Assembly: GCA_903960645.1 (NCBI GenBank)
Contig: CAJCBN010000486.1
Span: forward strand, 1 to 6,303
DNA from: an uncultured Actinomycetes bacterium
GTDB lineage: Bacteria; Actinomycetota; Thermoleophilia; Gaiellales; F1-60-MAGs149
Length of the DNA: 6,303 nucleotides
Reading direction: 5' to 3'
Shown here: piece by piece, positions 1-5,487 of the stretch
Layout of the letters: each line of letters begins with the position of its first letter
Position numbering within the stretch: position 1 is the first letter of the stretch
Program-made: the position numbers and the translations under genes
Notes under the pieces: model-generated
Told to the model about the DNA's origin: nothing
Seen by the model: only the letters and a program-made list of their open reading frames with translations
Database searches by the model: none

Positions 1-121
1 CCGCGCCTTGGACCACCTCACCGGCACCCACCGCCGCGCTCTTCGCGTTGGCCGCAGCGTCACGCGCTTTGTCCTTGAGATCCTCGGGAATCGCCTTCTT
101 GAAGTCGTCGAGCAGTCCCAT
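1..121 (-). CDS. Small charged Ala/Lys-rich protein, 5' part only (cut by the window edge)
   Basis: An open minus-strand frame starts at ATG 121-119 and stays open for 40 codons to the window edge. The product begins MGLLDDFKKAIPEDLKDKAR and continues with an Ala/Lys/Gly-rich stretch ending in a GEVVQGA-like sequence. Coding is supported by a well-placed ribosome site, GGAGAGG, 6 nt before the ATG, and by the alternating charged and Ala residues, which suggest an amphipathic helix. No signal peptide or membrane segment is visible in the part seen. The 'MG-L-D-x-x-K' start followed by a Lys/Ala/Asp helix resembles small actinobacterial proteins annotated as MT0933-like antitoxins and some CsbD/YtxH-like stress proteins. 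I recognise that style rather than a specific family. It lies 45 bp downstream of the dehydrogenase gene on the same strand, so it could be the last gene of that operon or have its own promoter. The function is unknown. Confidence 0.7.
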   Translation of the reverse strand, partial: MGLLDDFKKAIPEDLKDKARDAAANAKSAAVGAGEVVQGA

Positions 122-127
122 CACACG

Positions 128-134
128 CCTCTCC
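128..134 (-). promoter_or_regulatory. Ribosome binding site of the partial small-protein gene
   Basis: On the minus strand the sequence GGAGAGG lies 6 nt before the ATG at 121. It is the main evidence that the short edge-truncated frame is a real gene. It sits in the 45-bp gap after the upstream dehydrogenase stop. That gap holds no convincing terminator hairpin, so read-through from the operon is possible. Confidence 0.65.
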
Positions 135-166
135 GGTCGCGGTTGACGGTCCTATCCTAGAGCGAC

Positions 167-1069
167 CTACGCCTCGAGGTGCGCGGGAAATCCGTCCGCG
201 CGCAGATCCGTCTTGCAGGCGTCCTCGAGCAGCTTGACGATCATCGGACTCTCGGCGTCGCCGCCGTACTGCGCCTTGCCGCGGATGTACGTCTGGCGCA
301 CGAGGCTCGCGAGCTCGACGGGCACGTTGTATTCGCGGCTCATCTGGTCGATGAAGCCGAGGTCCTTGAGCGCAAGGTCGAAGTTGAAGTCGATCTGGTA
401 CGAGCCGTTGAGAACCAGCTGGCCCTCGGTCTCGTGCACGAACGAGTTGCCGCTCGAGGCCTGAATGACCTCCCACGCGGTCTTCAGGTCGAGGCCACCC
501 TTCTTGGCGAGCATCAGTGCCTCACCATCAGCCACAAGGTGGATGAAGGCGAGCATGTTCGTGATCGCCTTGATCTTCGAGGCCTGGCCGACGACACCAA
601 CGTGGAAGGTGCGGTTGCCGATGATCTGGAACAGCTCCATGTGGCGCTGCACCACCTCCTCGGACCCGCCGATGATGACGGTGATCTCGCCGCTCTTGGC
701 AAGGTGCACGCCGCCCGTGACGGGTGCCTCAATGGCACGGATGCCCGCGGCCTCGGCACGCTCGCCGAGGTCGACGACGAGGTCGTAGTCGTTCGTCGAG
801 TTATCGATCCACGTGGAGCCCTGCGGCATCGCTGGGATGATCTCGGCGAAGACCGCCTCGATCGCCTTCGTCGACGGCAGGCAGGTGAAGGCCGCGTCGA
901 CGCCCGTGACGGCGTCGGCCGCACTGCTCGCCCAGCGCGCCCCCGCGGCGACGAGCGCCGTGCCGGAGTCCTCGTTGAGATCGAAGACGGCGACCTCATG
1001 GCCCGCCTTCAGGAGGTTCATGGCGATGTGCTCGCCGAGGTTGCCGAGGCCGATGTATGCGAGCTTCAC
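167..1069 (-). CDS. 3-hydroxyisobutyrate dehydrogenase-family NAD(P)-dependent oxidoreductase
   Basis: This 300-aa protein belongs to the beta-hydroxyacid dehydrogenase family, which oxidises 3-hydroxyacids or reduces the matching semialdehydes with NAD(P) in the cytoplasm. Visible motifs, in order, are: the Rossmann loop GLGNLG (7-12; the family usually has GLGxMG); an acidic residue, D30, after the second strand, favouring NAD over NADP; the substrate-site DNST (89-92); APVTGG (115-120), a variant of APVSGG; and a GxxGxxxxxKxxxN segment (158-171) with the expected catalytic K167 and N171. A second conserved KD pair is at 235-236. Length is normal for the family. The GTG start at 1069 is chosen because AGGAGGAG lies 8 nt upstream inside the end of the preceding gene, and the GTGA overlap with that gene's stop indicates translational coupling. 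The substrate is not determinable; tartronate semialdehyde, 3-hydroxyisobutyrate or another sugar-derived hydroxyacid are all possible. In this operon a role downstream of the dehydratase is plausible. Confidence 0.93.
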   Translation of the reverse strand: MKLAYIGLGNLGEHIAMNLLKAGHEVAVFDLNEDSGTALVAAGARWASSAADAVTGVDAAFTCLPSTKAIEAVFAEIIPAMPQGSTWIDNSTNDYDLVVDLGERAEAAGIRAIEAPVTGGVHLAKSGEITVIIGGSEEVVQRHMELFQIIGNRTFHVGVVGQASKIKAITNMLAFIHLVADGEALMLAKKGGLDLKTAWEVIQASSGNSFVHETEGQLVLNGSYQIDFNFDLALKDLGFIDQMSREYNVPVELASLVRQTYIRGKAQYGGDAESPMIVKLLEDACKTDLRADGFPAHLEA

Positions 1070-2268
1070 GGGTAGTGCTCCTCCTGGAGTTCGCCGTAGA
1101 TGGGGTTGAGATGCAGGGCGGTGCCGGTGTACGGGTTGGCCCGCGCGACGTCCTCGTCCAGCTCGACGCCGAGGCCCGGCGCCGTCGGGATGATCACGTG
1201 GCCGTCCTCGAAGCCCATCTTGGTCTTGAGGATCTCGGCGTGGAAGCCGCCCCAGTCGCGGATGCTCTCCGTGATCAGGAAGTTCGGCGAGCAGGCACCG
1301 ATCTGGACGTTGGCGGCACCGACGAGCGGGCCGCAGTACAGATGCGGGGCGATCTGCGCGTAGTGCGTCTCGGCCATGCCGGCGATCTTCTTCGCCTCGA
1401 GGATGCCGCCGACGCGGCCGAGGTTCATCTGCAGGATCGAGGCCGCGCCGGTGCGCAGCACGCGGGCGAACTCGTACTTGGTGGTCAGGCGCTCGCCCGT
1501 GGCGATCGGGATCGACGTGGACTGCGCGACCTTGGCCATCTCCTCCGGCATGTCCGGCGGCGTGGGCTCCTCGAACCAGAGCGGCTCGTACTTCTCGAGA
1601 CGCCGGGCCATGCGGATCGCGCCGCTGGTGGTGAACTGCCCGTGCGTGCCGAACAGCATGTCGACGTTCGGGCCGACGGCCTCGCGGATCTGCTTGACGA
1701 ACCGCTCGCAGCGCTCCAGCGCCTCGACCGACGGGTTGCGCGGATCGAGCGACGAGTAGCGGCCGGCGGGGTCGAACTTGACGGCCGTGAAGCCGCGCTC
1801 GACGTTCTCGACCGCGCGCTGCGTGGAGAGATCCGGGTCGTGGTAGACGTCGACCGGGTCGCCGGCCTCCTCATAGAGGTAGGTGTAGGCGCGCAGGCGC
1901 TCACGCACCTTGCCACCCAGCAGGTCGTAGATCGGCTTGCCGGCCGACTTGCCGATGATGTCCCAGAGCGCCATCTCGATACCGCTGAACACGCCCATCA
2001 CCGTGGTGTCGGGGCGGAACTGGAAGCCGGCGCCGTAGACCTCGCGGAACATCGTCTCGATGCGGTGCGGGTCCATCCCGACGATGCGGCGCTCCATCAT
2101 GTCGTCGATGCACTTGGCGATCACGTCGGGCCCGAAGGTCGCGACGTAGCACTCGCCGTAGCCGACGATGCCGTCGTCGGTGACGAGCTTGACGAAGATG
2201 AAGTAGTTGCCCCCCTCGCTCGGGGGCGGGTTGCCGACGACGAACGTCTCCCAGGAGGCGATCTTCAT
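1066..2268 (-). CDS. Enolase-superfamily (mandelate racemase/muconate lactonizing-type) protein, probable acid-sugar dehydratase
   Basis: This 400-aa protein of the mandelate racemase group probably dehydrates a sugar acid to a 2-keto-3-deoxy acid, using a divalent metal to stabilise an enolate. The N-terminal capping domain spans about 1-125, with GIVGYGE at 34-39 and the family pattern GIEMALWDIIGK at 96-107. The barrel follows, with VKFD (163-166), FGTHGQF (206-212), WFEEP (231-235; E233 a metal ligand), ATGER (256-260; E259 a metal ligand), NLGRVGG (282-288), APHLYCGP (307-314; H309 the expected general acid) and ITES (332-335). By family alignment from memory, the first metal ligand, usually Asp in a DxHG-type motif, is Gly207. 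The Asp that normally pairs with the catalytic His is Asn282. The fold call is firm; substrate and exact chemistry are not. The ATG at 2268 overlaps the upstream stop (TGATG) with only a weak GGTGGTG ribosome site, implying translational coupling. Known relatives include galactonate, arabinonate and gluconate dehydratases. Confidence 0.93.
   Translation of the reverse strand: MKIASWETFVVGNPPPSEGGNYFIFVKLVTDDGIVGYGECYVATFGPDVIAKCIDDMMERRIVGMDPHRIETMFREVYGAGFQFRPDTTVMGVFSGIEMALWDIIGKSAGKPIYDLLGGKVRERLRAYTYLYEEAGDPVDVYHDPDLSTQRAVENVERGFTAVKFDPAGRYSSLDPRNPSVEALERCERFVKQIREAVGPNVDMLFGTHGQFTTSGAIRMARRLEKYEPLWFEEPTPPDMPEEMAKVAQSTSIPIATGERLTTKYEFARVLRTGAASILQMNLGRVGGILEAKKIAGMAETHYAQIAPHLYCGPLVGAANVQIGACSPNFLITESIRDWGGFHAEILKTKMGFEDGHVIIPTAPGLGVELDEDVARANPYTGTALHLNPIYGELQEEHYP
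1078..1085 (-). promoter_or_regulatory. Ribosome binding site fixing the GTG start at 1069
   Basis: The minus strand carries AGGAGGAG 8 nt before the GTG at 1069, inside the last codons of the upstream enolase-family gene. This near-perfect anti-16S match, with the GTGA stop/start overlap, supports GTG as the initiation codon. Confidence 0.8.
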
Positions 2269-3350
2269 CAGAACACCACCACGTTGCGCAGCGCCTCGCC
2301 GCGCTTGACCGCGGCAATCGCCTCGTTGATCTCCTCGAGCGGGTACTCCTTGGTGACCAGCTCATCGAGCTTGAGCCGCCCGCCGCGGTAGAGGCCGACC
2401 AGCTGCGGGATGTCGGCGGGCGTCTGGGCGGAGCCCATCTTGCTGCCGATGATGCGCTGCGAGTCCGCCGCGATCCACGAGGGGTCAAACGTCGTCGTGA
2501 CGCCACTCGGCGGCATGCCGACGATGATCGTCTCGGCGCCCTTGCCCATCAGGCCGATGCCCTGCTCGATCGCGGGCCCGACGCCGACCGAGACGAGCAC
2601 GTGGTCGGCCATGCGGCCGTTCGTCAGCTCGCGCACTTCGGCGGCCACGTCCGCGCTGGTCTTCGAATTGATCACGTGCGTCGCACCGAACGCGCGCGAG
2701 GCCTCGAGCTTCAGGTCGTTGACGTCGATGGCGATCAGCGGGTTGGCGCCCGACAGCGCGGCACCCTGGATGCAGTTGAGACCGACACCGCCGGTGCCGA
2801 TGACGACGACGGAGGCGCCGGGCTTGATCGTCGTCGTGTTGATCGCCGCGCCGACGCCGGTGATCACGCCGCAGCCGAGCAGCGAGGCAACGGCGAAGCC
2901 GACGTCCTTGGGCATGACCGCGATCTGCGAGTAGTGCACGAGCACCTGCTCGGCGAAGGAGCCGACGTTCATCATCTGCGCGACGGGCGCGCCCGCGGCG
3001 TCCTTGAGCGGCTGGCGCGTGGACAGCGGCAGCGTGGCCTCGCACATCACACGATCGCCGCGCGAGCAGTAGAAGCACTGGCCGCAGGCACGGATCAACG
3101 TGACGACAACGTGGTCGCCGACCTGGACGCCGGGTGTCTCCGGGCCGACGGCGCTGACGATGCCAGCCGCCTCATGGCCGTACAGCGCGGGCAGGTCGCC
3201 GCCCCAGCCGCCATCCATGTACGTGATGTCGGAATGGCAGATCGCGCAGGCCTTGACGTCCACGACGAGTTCGCCCGCCTGGGGCGCCTCGAGCGTCAGC
3301 TCCTCGATCACCAGCGGTTCATTGAATGCGCGGCAGACGGCAGCCTTCAT
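2268..3350 (-). CDS. Zinc-dependent medium-chain alcohol dehydrogenase (NAD-type)
   Basis: This 360-aa cytoplasmic dehydrogenase of the medium-chain (GroES-like) superfamily interconverts an alcohol and an aldehyde or ketone. The catalytic zinc ligands are visible: C38 in AICHSD, H59 with E60 in GHE, and C160 in GCGVITG. The four-Cys structural zinc lobe is complete at C89, C92, C95 and C103. The Rossmann loop is GTGGVG (185-190), and D209 at the end of the next strand favours NAD. The overall pattern resembles class III/mycothiol-linked and aryl or aliphatic ADHs of actinobacteria, but the substrate cannot be fixed. The frame is open 119 codons further upstream, but the ATG at 3350 is the true start: it begins the conserved MKAAV sequence, follows an AAGGTGA ribosome site, and the upstream extension is low-complexity and family-unlike. 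It is the first gene of a three-gene operon and shares one base with the next start codon. Confidence 0.95.
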   Translation of the reverse strand: MKAAVCRAFNEPLVIEELTLEAPQAGELVVDVKACAICHSDITYMDGGWGGDLPALYGHEAAGIVSAVGPETPGVQVGDHVVVTLIRACGQCFYCSRGDRVMCEATLPLSTRQPLKDAAGAPVAQMMNVGSFAEQVLVHYSQIAVMPKDVGFAVASLLGCGVITGVGAAINTTTIKPGASVVVIGTGGVGLNCIQGAALSGANPLIAIDVNDLKLEASRAFGATHVINSKTSADVAAEVRELTNGRMADHVLVSVGVGPAIEQGIGLMGKGAETIIVGMPPSGVTTTFDPSWIAADSQRIIGSKMGSAQTPADIPQLVGLYRGGRLKLDELVTKEYPLEEINEAIAAVKRGEALRNVVVF

Positions 3351-3354
3351 GTGA

Positions 3355-3362
3355 TCACCTTC
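3355..3362 (-). promoter_or_regulatory. Ribosome binding site of the alcohol dehydrogenase gene
   Basis: The minus strand reads GAAGGTGA, with the AAGG core 7 nt before the ATG at 3350. It decides between this start and the longer open frame extending to 3707. It partly overlaps the 8-bp palindrome GTGATCAC at 3351-3358, so a protein bound there or a local RNA structure could affect initiation. Confidence 0.65.
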
Positions 3363-3387
3363 AACTCGTTCGTGTACGACGTCGTCG

Positions 3388-3401
3388 GCGGGCGAACCCG
3401 C
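3388..3401 (-). repeat. Small hairpin with TTCG loop in the alcohol dehydrogenase leader
   Basis: On the minus strand this reads GCGGG-TTCG-CCCGC, a 5-bp all-GC stem closed by a UUCG-type loop in RNA, 38 nt before the dehydrogenase start codon. The closing pair is G-C, not the C-G pair of the extra-stable UUCG tetraloop. It would lie in the mRNA leader if transcription begins upstream of 3401. It could be a leader hairpin or chance in GC-rich DNA. Confidence 0.4.
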
Positions 3402-3426
3402 GCGCCGTAGGGAGCCTACCTGTAGT

Positions 3427-3453
3427 TCCTGAGGAGGCTGTTCAGTCTCAGGA
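3427..3453. promoter_or_regulatory. Inverted repeat, candidate operator (TCCTGAG-N13-CTCAGGA)
   Basis: Perfect 7-bp arms TCCTGAG (3427-3433) and CTCAGGA (3447-3453) are separated by 13 nt. Their centres are 20 bp apart, about two helical turns, as expected for a dimeric regulator binding one face of DNA. There is no T-tract and the site lies between divergent genes, so an operator is more likely than a terminator. The regulator is unknown. Confidence 0.45.
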
Positions 3454-3552
3454 TTGGTAGCCGGGGTGGACGCTAACGGCCGTTGCATCAGGTCGATTAG
3501 GAGATGGATCCCATGCGAGTACTCTCGCCACCAAGACATACATGGATTCATT

Positions 3553-3579
3553 TTGACTCGGTCAGACGTTTGGTATTTT
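3553..3579 (+). promoter_or_regulatory. Candidate promoter of the flavin oxidase gene, probably giving a leaderless mRNA
   Basis: A TTGACT -35 element (3553-3558) and a TATTTT -10 element (3574-3579) are 15 bp apart. The -10 is preceded by TGG, matching an extended -10 (TGn), which would compensate for the short spacer. The elements sit in an AT-rich patch within otherwise GC-rich DNA. A start about 7 nt past the -10 would fall at 3586, the A of the ATG. No ribosome site precedes that ATG, which fits a leaderless transcript, a common arrangement in actinobacteria. Confidence 0.5.
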
Positions 3580-3585
3580 TGCCTG

Positions 3586-5352
3586 ATGGCAGGTCCAGCC
3601 ATCCTTCGCAGTTCGTTCCTAGCCGGAGTCCTGTTCACTGCACTCGCCGCTGCCGGACTACGGGTGCCGCAGATTGCCGGCGCAGCCGAGCGCGCGCTGC
3701 GCGGCACACGCCACTGGCCGACGAGAGCAGAGTGGCGCGCCCTCGATCAGACGGTCGGCGGCCGACTGATCCGCCCCGTGTCGCCCTGGGCTCGACTGGC
3801 GCCCAGGGCTCCCGTCCCAAAACGCCTGCGTAACCCGTTCTACCTCGAAGAGCATGCAGGGGCGACGCAGTCGACAGGAATGCACCGCGCCTGGAAATCC
3901 GTCCCGAGCGACTACGCCGTTGCCTGCGAGTCCGTCGACGACATCAAGGCCGCCGTCGACTTCGCCCGCACTCACGGCGTCCGAATCGCGGTTAAGGGCA
4001 CCGGGCACGACTACTTCGGACGCTCCTGCGCGCCAGACTCGCTGCTGATCTGGACGCACCCGATGCGCGAGATCACCGTCCATCAAGCCTTCGTGCCTGC
4101 CGGCGCGCCGCGCGGCACAACGCCCGTGCACGCAGTCACGACCAGTGCCGGCAACCGCTGGCTAGAGGCCTACCGCGCCGCAACGGCTGCTGGTCGCTAC
4201 ATCCAAGGCGGCGGGTGCACCAGTGTCGGCGCCTGCGGCGGCTTTGCCCTCGGCGGCGGCTTCGGGTCCTACTCGAAGCGCTTTGGCTCGGGTGCCGCGG
4301 GCGTCCTCGAGATCGAGGTCGTCACCGCCGACGGCCGCATACGCACCGTGAACCGGTTCCAGGAGCCCGACCTGTTCTGGGCCCTCAAGGGTGGCGGCGG
4401 CGGCACGTTCGGCGTCGTCAGCCGCATGACGCTGCTCAGCCATCCGATCCCGCGCACCGACGGCTGGCTGTCTGGCCAGGTCACAGCGCATTCCGACGCG
4501 GCCTACCAAGAACTGATCCAGCGGTATCTGGAGTTCGTCCCTGGCGCCATCAACAACGCCGATTGGGGCGAAGGCGTGATGTGGCGCAAAGGCGTCAACG
4601 AGATGGAACTGATGACGGCCTTCCTCGACCTTACGACCGCCGAGGCCGAAGCCGTGTGGGCGCCGCTCCTCGATCCGTTGCGCGCGCGCCCCGCGGACTT
4701 CACCGTCGAGACATCCTTCACCACACAGCCGTTCCGCGACAAGTGGAACCCCGTCGGCAAGTCTGGTGCAGTCATGGACGATCGTCCCAACGCACCTGAC
4801 GGCTACTTCTGGTGGCGCGGCAACGGCGGGGAGGTCGGTGCCTACTGGGGAGGTTATGCGGGACGCGGAATCCCGCTCGCCTGCCTTTCAGGAGCCAAGG
4901 CCGAACGGCTCGCCAAGGCGATCTTCGCCGCCTCGCGCACCAGCCTCGTGCTTTGGCAGACCAATAAGGCGCTCGCCGGCGAGCATCCTGAGGCGCTCCG
5001 TCGCGACCGTCAGACGAGCCTCAACCCGGCCGTGTTTCACAATGCCGCCTTCGTCACGGTTGGTGATTGGGTCCAGTTCAAGTACCCGGGCGTGCAAGGA
5101 CACGAGCCGGACGCCGCGCTCGCTCAGACCCAAATGGACGGCGTCAACCGGGCGCTGCGCCTGATCACGGCGGCTACGCCCGGCGGCGGCTCCTACACCA
5201 ACGAAGGCGACTTCTTCGAACGCGCATGGAAATCGGAGTTCTGGGGCTCAAACTATGCGCGCTTGGCGCGCATCAAGAGCGAGTACGACCCGGACAACCT
5301 CTTCCGGGTTCATCACGGCGTCGGCAGCGACATGCCAGTCCGCTCGGTCTGA
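3586..5352 (+). CDS. Exported FAD-dependent oxidase/oxidoreductase (PCMH fold, BBE C-terminal domain)
   Basis: This 588-aa flavoenzyme of the vanillyl-alcohol oxidase/berberine-bridge superfamily typically oxidises alcohols, sugars or hydroxylated compounds with O2 or another acceptor. Residues 1-34 look like an export signal: R8, a hydrophobic FLAGVLFTALAAAGL core, then Ala-rich sequence. Residues 43-68 (WPTRAEW..TVGGRLI) match a motif I associate with fungal secreted members. The FAD domain spans about 105-290. H141 in GTGHDYFGRS is the expected 8-alpha-histidyl flavin site. C211 in GGGCTSVGACGG, followed by LGGGFG (222-227), matches the 6-S-cysteinyl site, so flavin is probably bicovalently bound. 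The BBE domain is near the C-terminus (about 536-580: SYTNEGD, then FWGSNYARL and YDPDNLF). The frame is open to a TTG at 3454, but ATG 3586 is preferred because the extra 44 residues would bury the signal and the promoter lies within them. The gene is divergent from the operon. The substrate is unknown. Confidence 0.92.
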   Translation: MAGPAILRSSFLAGVLFTALAAAGLRVPQIAGAAERALRGTRHWPTRAEWRALDQTVGGRLIRPVSPWARLAPRAPVPKRLRNPFYLEEHAGATQSTGMHRAWKSVPSDYAVACESVDDIKAAVDFARTHGVRIAVKGTGHDYFGRSCAPDSLLIWTHPMREITVHQAFVPAGAPRGTTPVHAVTTSAGNRWLEAYRAATAAGRYIQGGGCTSVGACGGFALGGGFGSYSKRFGSGAAGVLEIEVVTADGRIRTVNRFQEPDLFWALKGGGGGTFGVVSRMTLLSHPIPRTDGWLSGQVTAHSDAAYQELIQRYLEFVPGAINNADWGEGVMWRKGVNEMELMTAFLDLTTAEAEAVWAPLLDPLRARPADFTVETSFTTQPFRDKWNPVGKSGAVMDDRPNAPDGYFWWRGNGGEVGAYWGGYAGRGIPLACLSGAKAERLAKAIFAASRTSLVLWQTNKALAGEHPEALRRDRQTSLNPAVFHNAAFVTVGDWVQFKYPGVQGHEPDAALAQTQMDGVNRALRLITAATPGGGSYTNEGDFFERAWKSEFWGSNYARLARIKSEYDPDNLFRVHHGVGSDMPVRSV

Positions 5353-5386
5353 GCATCCCGAGCAGCGCGTCTGGATCCTCCGCCAC

Positions 5387-5402
5387 GGCGACGAACGTCG
5401 CC
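5387..5402 (+). terminator. Hairpin after the flavin oxidase gene, candidate intrinsic terminator
   Basis: GGCGAC-GAAC-GTCGCC forms a 6-bp GC-rich stem with a 4-nt loop (7 bp if the loop is only AA), 34 nt past the oxidase stop. No T-tract follows, so it is of the U-less type often proposed in high-GC bacteria. Its symmetry means it could also act on minus-strand transcripts. Confidence 0.5.
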
Positions 5403-5467
5403 TCCACCTCATGCATCGAGCACCGGCGGCTCAGATGCTGCCGCTCGTACGGGTCTTGATCGAGTGG

Positions 5468-5487
5468 CCTCCCGCGGTTTCGCGAGG
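5468..5487 (-). terminator. Hairpin after the short-chain dehydrogenase gene, candidate terminator
   Basis: On the minus strand a CGCG-AAAC-CGCG stem is extended by CCT/AGG pairs around a 2-nt bulge, giving 7 pairs in total. It starts 34 nt past the dehydrogenase stop at 5522. No T-tract follows. With the hairpin at 5387-5402 it would insulate two convergent genes. The rest of the 169-nt gap (5353-5521) shows no gene. Confidence 0.4.

Larger units (their letters stand above)
3351..3585. promoter_or_regulatory. Divergent intergenic regulatory region, rich in short palindromes
   Basis: This 235-bp region separates the minus-strand operon from the plus-strand oxidase gene, so it should hold both promoters. 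Perfect or near-perfect dyads are seen at 3351-3358 (GTGATCAC), 3376-3385 (ACGACGTCGT), 3388-3401 (5-bp stem, 4-nt loop), 3407-3419 (GTAGG-GAG-CCTAC), 3427-3453 (7-bp arms, 13-nt spacer), 3475-3484 (AACGGCCGTT) and 3517-3524 (GAGTACTC). The right end (about 3531-3585) is clearly AT-richer than the rest of the window and contains a plausible plus-strand promoter. I could not place a convincing -35/-10 pair for the minus-strand operon. No regulator gene is adjacent, so the binding protein, if any, is encoded elsewhere. Confidence 0.7.

Noticed and set aside
154..159. TAGGAT on the minus strand as a -10 element for the small-protein gene
   Set aside because: It fits the loose TAnnnT pattern at a sensible distance from the start, but the base run 17 bp upstream has no resemblance to a -35 element. 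It is too weak to annotate.
179..1075. Plus-strand frame of 298 codons opposite the beta-hydroxyacid dehydrogenase
   Set aside because: Same reason: antisense reading of a well-identified gene, with repetitive Arg/Asp/Leu-rich composition and no motif.
1057..2391. Long plus-strand frame of 444 codons opposite the enolase-family gene
   Set aside because: It is an antisense shadow produced by GC-rich third positions: its composition is Arg/Asp/Val/Leu-rich with no recognisable motif, while the opposite strand has a clear enzyme with full family motifs.
3454..3585. N-terminal extension of the flavin oxidase from a TTG at 3454
   Set aside because: It would add 44 family-unlike residues before an otherwise normal export signal and would place the best promoter inside the coding region. 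No good ribosome site precedes the TTG.
3351..3707. N-terminal extension of the alcohol dehydrogenase frame by 119 codons on the minus strand
   Set aside because: The conserved dehydrogenase sequence begins at the ATG at 3350, which has its own ribosome site. The extension is unlike the family, runs through the palindrome-rich intergenic region and overlaps the oxidase signal-peptide region on the other strand.
3504..3833. Plus-strand frame of 109 codons after an AGGAG at 3499-3503
   Set aside because: The AGGAG abuts the first ATG (9 nt before a second ATG at 3513), but the product is low-complexity Pro/Arg/Ser-rich sequence and most of it overlaps the oxidase gene in another frame. It looks like a GC-rich shadow.
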